Source: an uncultured Rhizobiaceae group bacterium (GTDB lineage: Bacteria; Pseudomonadota; Alphaproteobacteria; Rhizobiales; Rhizobiaceae). From it: a DNA stretch of 34,871 nucleotides. Location of the stretch: assembly GCA_937944165.1 (NCBI GenBank), contig CALDZF010000092.1, positions 1 through 34,871 of the forward strand, given 5' to 3'. The notes under the pieces are model-generated. The model was not told where the DNA came from, did not search any database, and was given only the letters and a program-made list of their open reading frames with translations. The position numbers and the translations under genes are program-made. This document shows, piece by piece, positions 31,627 through 34,871 of this stretch. The stretch's first letter is position 1. Each line of letters opens with the position of its first letter.

Positions 31627-31768
31627 ACATGTTTGGTGCTTACAGTATGAACTGCTTGCTTGAAAGATAGATACCACTATAAGAACATACAATCAATAAA
31701 AAACAACCATAGGTTGCATATTTATTTTAAAACTTGAATTTTAAATAACACAATAATATCAGCACCTT

Positions 31769-31797
31769 AAAAACTTACATTAGAAACTCTAATGCAA
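31769..31797 (-). terminator. Rho-independent terminator of the DUF2333 gene
   Basis: On the minus strand TTGCATTAGA (31788-31797) pairs with TCTAATGTAA (31775-31784), 10 pairs with one G-U and a GTT loop, followed by G and five T (31769-31773). It lies 18 bases after the stop at 31816. Confidence 0.8.
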
Positions 31798-31815
31798 TAA
31801 AAGCATTTTTAAGGG

Positions 31816-32919
31816 TTAACGATCCAAAACATCCCTGATTTCTACAAGATTCGCACGAACCCTAAGCAAGTCAAAACCAATCGCTTCCATGTGTGACTTG
31901 ATAATGCTTGAGGCACTTCCATTAGCAACAAGGAAGGGCTGCGTGCTCATCACATCTGTCAATTGTGAATCGACACGCTCCCAAAGGCTATTAAGATTAC
32001 GTTGTTCAAATACATTACGGAAGTCACTGCGCATGGCAGTTAGAATGCCGTGGTAAGCGTAGAGCTGGCCATAAGTAAACCAGTACCGATCATCAGCACG
32101 TCGATCAAACCCAATAAAGTTTGCATCTACCATACGGTTTTGTAAAATATCTGACGTAGAACCGATATCAGCCGTTACGCGATCCAAAAACTGCAAAAGA
32201 TTGTCTGCCCGAGCATCAAACTCCGCATTGCATGAGGAAAGCTCCGCATTAAAAGCTGCAAATAACTTTTGCGCTTCTCTCAAGCGAGATTGTGTCGATG
32301 GCTGAAGAAAGGGCGGGGAGAAAGTAAATATCCATGCGTTTTCACGATAATTCGCTGCTTCACGCGCTTTTTGCAAATTCTCATTGATTGAAGATGTTCC
32401 GCGCACACGGCCAAGACGATCAACCAATTCAATTGCGGTACGACGTACAGCCTGATTAACACCCAACTGAAAAGCAGCACGATTATCAAAAAACGGAGTT
32501 TCTTTCCAATCTATAGCAAAGAACAAACCTGCCTTATAAACCGGGTTGGACGGTAACCAAGTACCCTGGTTTACGTTTTTATCTATCAAATCAGACGAAA
32601 CCTGCACCATGGCAGAGGGCTGACAGGTATTATTACCAAGATCATCACCAGCACCCGCTGTTGTATTTTCCAGACTGTAAGTCTTTGCATAACGCTCATC
32701 GCCGATAGACCAGATTTGTGTAATTGCAATGAGATAGACATAACTGATAAAAATCAGGACAAGAATGATAAATACAGGAATTTTCACAAACCAGCCTTTT
32801 CCTCTCAACCAATTGCGAAAGGCAATAAAGGGCCAAAGCATCCAGGCAATAGCATAACCAATCCCTCGACCAATGAGTTCAAACATTTTCGAAAAAAGGT
32901 TGATAATCGGATCTAGCAT
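31816..32919 (-). CDS. DUF2333 family membrane-anchored protein
   Basis: A 367-residue protein that I place in DUF2333. It has an amphipathic N-terminus, one membrane helix (about 48-69, VKIPVFIILVLIFISYVYLI) and a large helical domain beyond it with FFAIDWKETPFFDNRAAFQLGVNQAVRR (about 133-160; conserved block) and FIGFDRRADDRYWFTYGQLYAYHG. The function of the family is not known to me. AAGGGAA lies close to ATG 32919. It follows the 419-aa gene by 29 bases and ends at a strong terminator, so it is the last gene of that unit. Confidence 0.8.
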   Translation of the reverse strand: MLDPIINLFSKMFELIGRGIGYAIAWMLWPFIAFRNWLRGKGWFVKIPVFIILVLIFISYVYLIAITQIWSIGDERYAKTYSLENTTAGAGDDLGNNTCQPSAMVQVSSDLIDKNVNQGTWLPSNPVYKAGLFFAIDWKETPFFDNRAAFQLGVNQAVRRTAIELVDRLGRVRGTSSINENLQKAREAANYRENAWIFTFSPPFLQPSTQSRLREAQKLFAAFNAELSSCNAEFDARADNLLQFLDRVTADIGSTSDILQNRMVDANFIGFDRRADDRYWFTYGQLYAYHGILTAMRSDFRNVFEQRNLNSLWERVDSQLTDVMSTQPFLVANGSASSIIKSHMEAIGFDLLRVRANLVEIRDVLDR

Positions 32920-32948
32920 ATTGTTCCCTTATAAATTCTTCTTATCAT

Positions 32949-34208
32949 CTAGATGTATAATTCCTCGTAGACGCTTTCTCTATCTTTTAAATAGGTATTT
33001 TCCAACGTCTTTGCCACAAAATCTGAATATTCTTCAGACCAAGTTTCGCGATCACGGTGAAAATTCGGTCGGTTAAATTCAAATCTCGTTATAAAATCAA
33101 ACGGCAAGTAGCTTGAAATTAAGCGGTTTACCAATGCCATGTCTTGGTGATCAGGGTTAGCACGACAAAGCAGAAGCTTTAAACCATCCTCAACATCATC
33201 CATGTCAATGTCAGCCCAATCTTCAACTTGCTCATAGACCCAATCAATAAGTGGCAATCTATTATCATCTCTAATCAGTTGGCGGTTTTCACGTGACCAT
33301 CTTCGTACCCATGTTTGATTAATAAGCGTTGGCGGCAATTCATCACCTTGTTCTGCGGCCATATGAATAGCTGCCATATGTTTTCGCCACTCTAAAAGTC
33401 TGGAGCGTTCTATCCAAGAACCTGCAGGTTTTTGCAGTCGGTCACTTTTCTCAAGAAAATCATAAACACGAGCACGGTCATTAATATCAATATATCCAAT
33501 CTGCCAAGGGCGTGATTTTCTAAACCCGCGCGCCGATGGATCACAAATTACAGTAATCAGATTTTCATCGTTAAAGACATAAACCCCACCAAAATGACTT
33601 GCCCAAAACGTTTCATGCCTGAAAAGCACTTCTTCAGGAACGAGCGCATTATCACGAATATCACCCGTTTGCTTTACGATTTCTACCATCTCATCAAGCA
33701 TGCCATCATCGCGCCAGGCATCCGGCTGCTTGAGAAGACGATCAATCATCATATTCAGCTGATTGGTTTTCTCAGTTAGATTTTCATGCGTACCGATTTT
33801 GAACTCAACCTGTTCAATGGATAGCAGATCATCAATATCATCAATTTCAAAAACATTATCTTCAATCTCGCCAAACACAACATCCTTGATTGTAAGCGCA
33901 TAAAGTACGCGACGATTGCGCTCAAAAAACTCAAGCATTAAATCACGCGTATTGGAAAAAGATTCATGTACGACAGAAAGCGTGACTTGTTCTGGGGACA
34001 GTATAATAAAACGTCGATTGACCTTCTTGTGATCCAAATAGTCAACATCACCCAAAGCTTCCGCGACCTCTGGTGAAAAACCCGTCATATCAATACGGAA
34101 CGTATCAAGCTTTACAGGCTTTAAATCAAAAGCCTTCAAAGCTCGATTATACCGCTCAACCAAATGCGATTCATCTATTGTTAGGAGTTGGGTGAATGAA
34201 TATGGCAT
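32949..34208 (-). CDS. Conserved hypothetical protein, 419 aa (possibly DUF6638)
   Basis: A soluble acidic protein with no signal peptide or membrane helix. Around residues 205-330 there are conserved-looking aromatic blocks: FWASHFGGVYVFND, ICDPSARGFRKSRPWQIGY, and SWIERSRLLEWRKHMAAIH. The N-terminal LVERYNRALKAF (17-28) is what I recall from a rhizobial family numbered about DUF6638, but I am not certain. The start at 34208 is 7 bases after the mazF stop and its SD (AGGGA) is rather far from the ATG, so the true N-terminus may be disturbed by the adjoining toxin gene. Operon with the DUF2333 gene downstream. Confidence 0.7.
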   Translation of the reverse strand: MPYSFTQLLTIDESHLVERYNRALKAFDLKPVKLDTFRIDMTGFSPEVAEALGDVDYLDHKKVNRRFIILSPEQVTLSVVHESFSNTRDLMLEFFERNRRVLYALTIKDVVFGEIEDNVFEIDDIDDLLSIEQVEFKIGTHENLTEKTNQLNMMIDRLLKQPDAWRDDGMLDEMVEIVKQTGDIRDNALVPEEVLFRHETFWASHFGGVYVFNDENLITVICDPSARGFRKSRPWQIGYIDINDRARVYDFLEKSDRLQKPAGSWIERSRLLEWRKHMAAIHMAAEQGDELPPTLINQTWVRRWSRENRQLIRDDNRLPLIDWVYEQVEDWADIDMDDVEDGLKLLLCRANPDHQDMALVNRLISSYLPFDFITRFEFNRPNFHRDRETWSEEYSDFVAKTLENTYLKDRESVYEELYI

Positions 34209-34215
34209 ACGTTAT

Positions 34216-34554
34216 CTATTCCCTGAACAAGGTAACCAAGGCAGCGCTGACTTTTGAGGCAGAATGGTTATCCAATTCACCTAGGCGTTTTACAAATCGC
34301 AATTTATCAAAAGACCTAATTTGGTCGAGAGCCACTTGCCCTGTTATTTTCATGAAGCTTACATCCAGCCGTGTTGGCCAATTTTTCCTAGCCGTTGTCA
34401 TTGGCGCAACGATAACGGTATTGATATTACGGTTCATAATTGTTGGCGAAACAATTAAAGCCGGGCGCGTTTTTGAGATCTCAGAACCTCTGGTCGGCTC
34501 CATATCAACCAGCCAAATATCGTACCTTTCAAAAGGGAATTGTTTTTTCACCAT
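34216..34554 (-). CDS. MazF/PemK-family toxin
   Basis: A 112-residue endoribonuclease-type toxin. Family marks are YDIWLVDMEPTRGSEISKTRPALIVSP (about 10-36; GxE...RP signature), VIVAPMTT and a later QVALDQIRSFDKLR. MazF-like toxins cut mRNA when the labile antitoxin is lost. ATG 34554 overlaps the antitoxin gene by 7 bases (its stop is TGA 34548-34550), the normal coupling in these pairs. A GTG at 34560 would add two residues. Confidence 0.9.
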   Translation of the reverse strand: MVKKQFPFERYDIWLVDMEPTRGSEISKTRPALIVSPTIMNRNINTVIVAPMTTARKNWPTRLDVSFMKITGQVALDQIRSFDKLRFVKRLGELDNHSASKVSAALVTLFRE

Positions 34555-34799
34555 TCCCACTCATTTTTATCAAACTCATTAGCAATACTTTCGCCGAAGA
34601 CCTCCTGATGGCCTGAGTTAGGCGGATCCGCTTTAAAGGCTTCTTCCCATCCTGCCCTTGGATCTTTCAACGGAATAAGGACAAGTTTGTCATCTTGAAT
34701 CTGCAAATCAACTGCATCGCCAATATCACAAGCTTCCAAAACAGCTTTTGGGATGCGTATGCCTTTGGAGTTTCCAACTTTAATAATGTCGAGCTTCAT
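34548..34799 (-). CDS. MazE/AbrB-family antitoxin
   Basis: An 83-residue protein with an N-terminal AbrB/MazE swapped-hairpin DNA-binding domain (IIKVGNSKGIRIPKAVLE, 5-22, the SpoVT-AbrB pattern). An acidic, aromatic C-terminal tail (GWEEAFKADPP to EWEW) would wrap the toxin. It precedes and overlaps the toxin gene. A palindrome 24 bases upstream of its start is the likely autoregulatory site. Confidence 0.9.
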   Translation of the reverse strand: MKLDIIKVGNSKGIRIPKAVLEACDIGDAVDLQIQDDKLVLIPLKDPRAGWEEAFKADPPNSGHQEVFGESIANEFDKNEWEW

Positions 34800-34822
34800 G
34801 ACGTTACTTTCAATAATTGATA

Positions 34823-34843
34823 TGTAATTACAATATAATTACA
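34823..34843. promoter_or_regulatory. Probable MazE operator palindrome
   Basis: TGTAATTA (34823-34830) and TAATTACA (34836-34843) form a perfect 8-bp inverted repeat around CAATA. It is centred about 34 bases before the antitoxin ATG, over the expected promoter. Autorepression by the antitoxin or its toxin complex is the rule for this family. The right end of the window follows with nothing further visible. Confidence 0.65.
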
Positions 34844-34871
34844 CACCTTAAAGATATCAAGCATCCCAACG

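Noticed and set aside
31475-31663. 62-aa plus-strand ORF in the hairpin cluster
   Set aside because: No SD; the stretch is explained by inverted repeats, not by coding sequence.

Overview
The window looks like a chromosomal segment of an AT-rich alphaproteobacterium, most likely of the Rhizobiales/Hyphomicrobiales. The main clues are a fused TrpE(G) anthranilate synthase behind a WWW leader peptide, the DUF1285 - CoA-type Nudix - CCA-transferase operon facing a MoxR - DUF58 - DUF4159 operon, a DUF2333 protein, a long-form leuA, and general protein similarity. Genus cannot be told from this sequence. There is no rRNA, tRNA, IS element, prophage or CRISPR array. The genome is compact, with three convergent gene pairs overlapping at their 3' ends.

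Layout. 1-1.3 kb: a serine-hydroxymethyltransferase-fold paralogue cut by the left edge. 1.4-3.6 kb: a small hypothetical gene, divergent hemF (a 19-bp perfect palindrome lies between them) and a PagL-like lipid A deacylase. 3.6-6.0 kb (minus): DUF1285, Nudix/CoA pyrophosphatase, cca. 6.2-13.0 kb (plus): moxR, DUF58, a 934-aa BatA/DUF4159 protein and a 689-aa membrane protein. 13.0-14.2 kb (minus): a Nudix hydrolase and a GNAT gene that has its own Arg-rich mini-ORF in front. 14.3-17.8 kb: metallophosphoesterase, a membrane-anchored hypothetical protein, a Tat-type L,D-transpeptidase and a small secreted EF-hand protein. 17.9-21.5 kb: a GT2/GtrA/GT87 lipid-linked sugar module with a divergent ChbG/HpnK-type deacetylase. 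21.5-25.5 kb (minus): an (R)-amine-transaminase-like class IV enzyme, an internally duplicated eight-helix membrane protein, and leuA preceded by a Leu-rich leader peptide. 25.7-29.0 kb: a small coiled-coil ORF and a glycine betaine/proline-type ABC transporter. 29.1-31.5 kb: trpE(G) with a complete trpL attenuator. 31.5-34.9 kb: an intergenic hairpin cluster, a DUF2333 gene, a large conserved hypothetical gene, and a mazEF-type toxin-antitoxin pair at the right edge.

The strongest theme is leader-peptide control. The window holds three short ORFs with SD sequences or promoters and mutually exclusive downstream RNA structures: trpL (WWW) for trpE(G), a Leu-rich peptide for leuA, and an unfamiliar Arg-rich 22-residue peptide ahead of a GNAT acetyltransferase. 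The first two are recognisable amino-acid attenuators. The third is the best candidate for something undescribed. All folding was done by eye and all family assignments come from motif recognition without searches.
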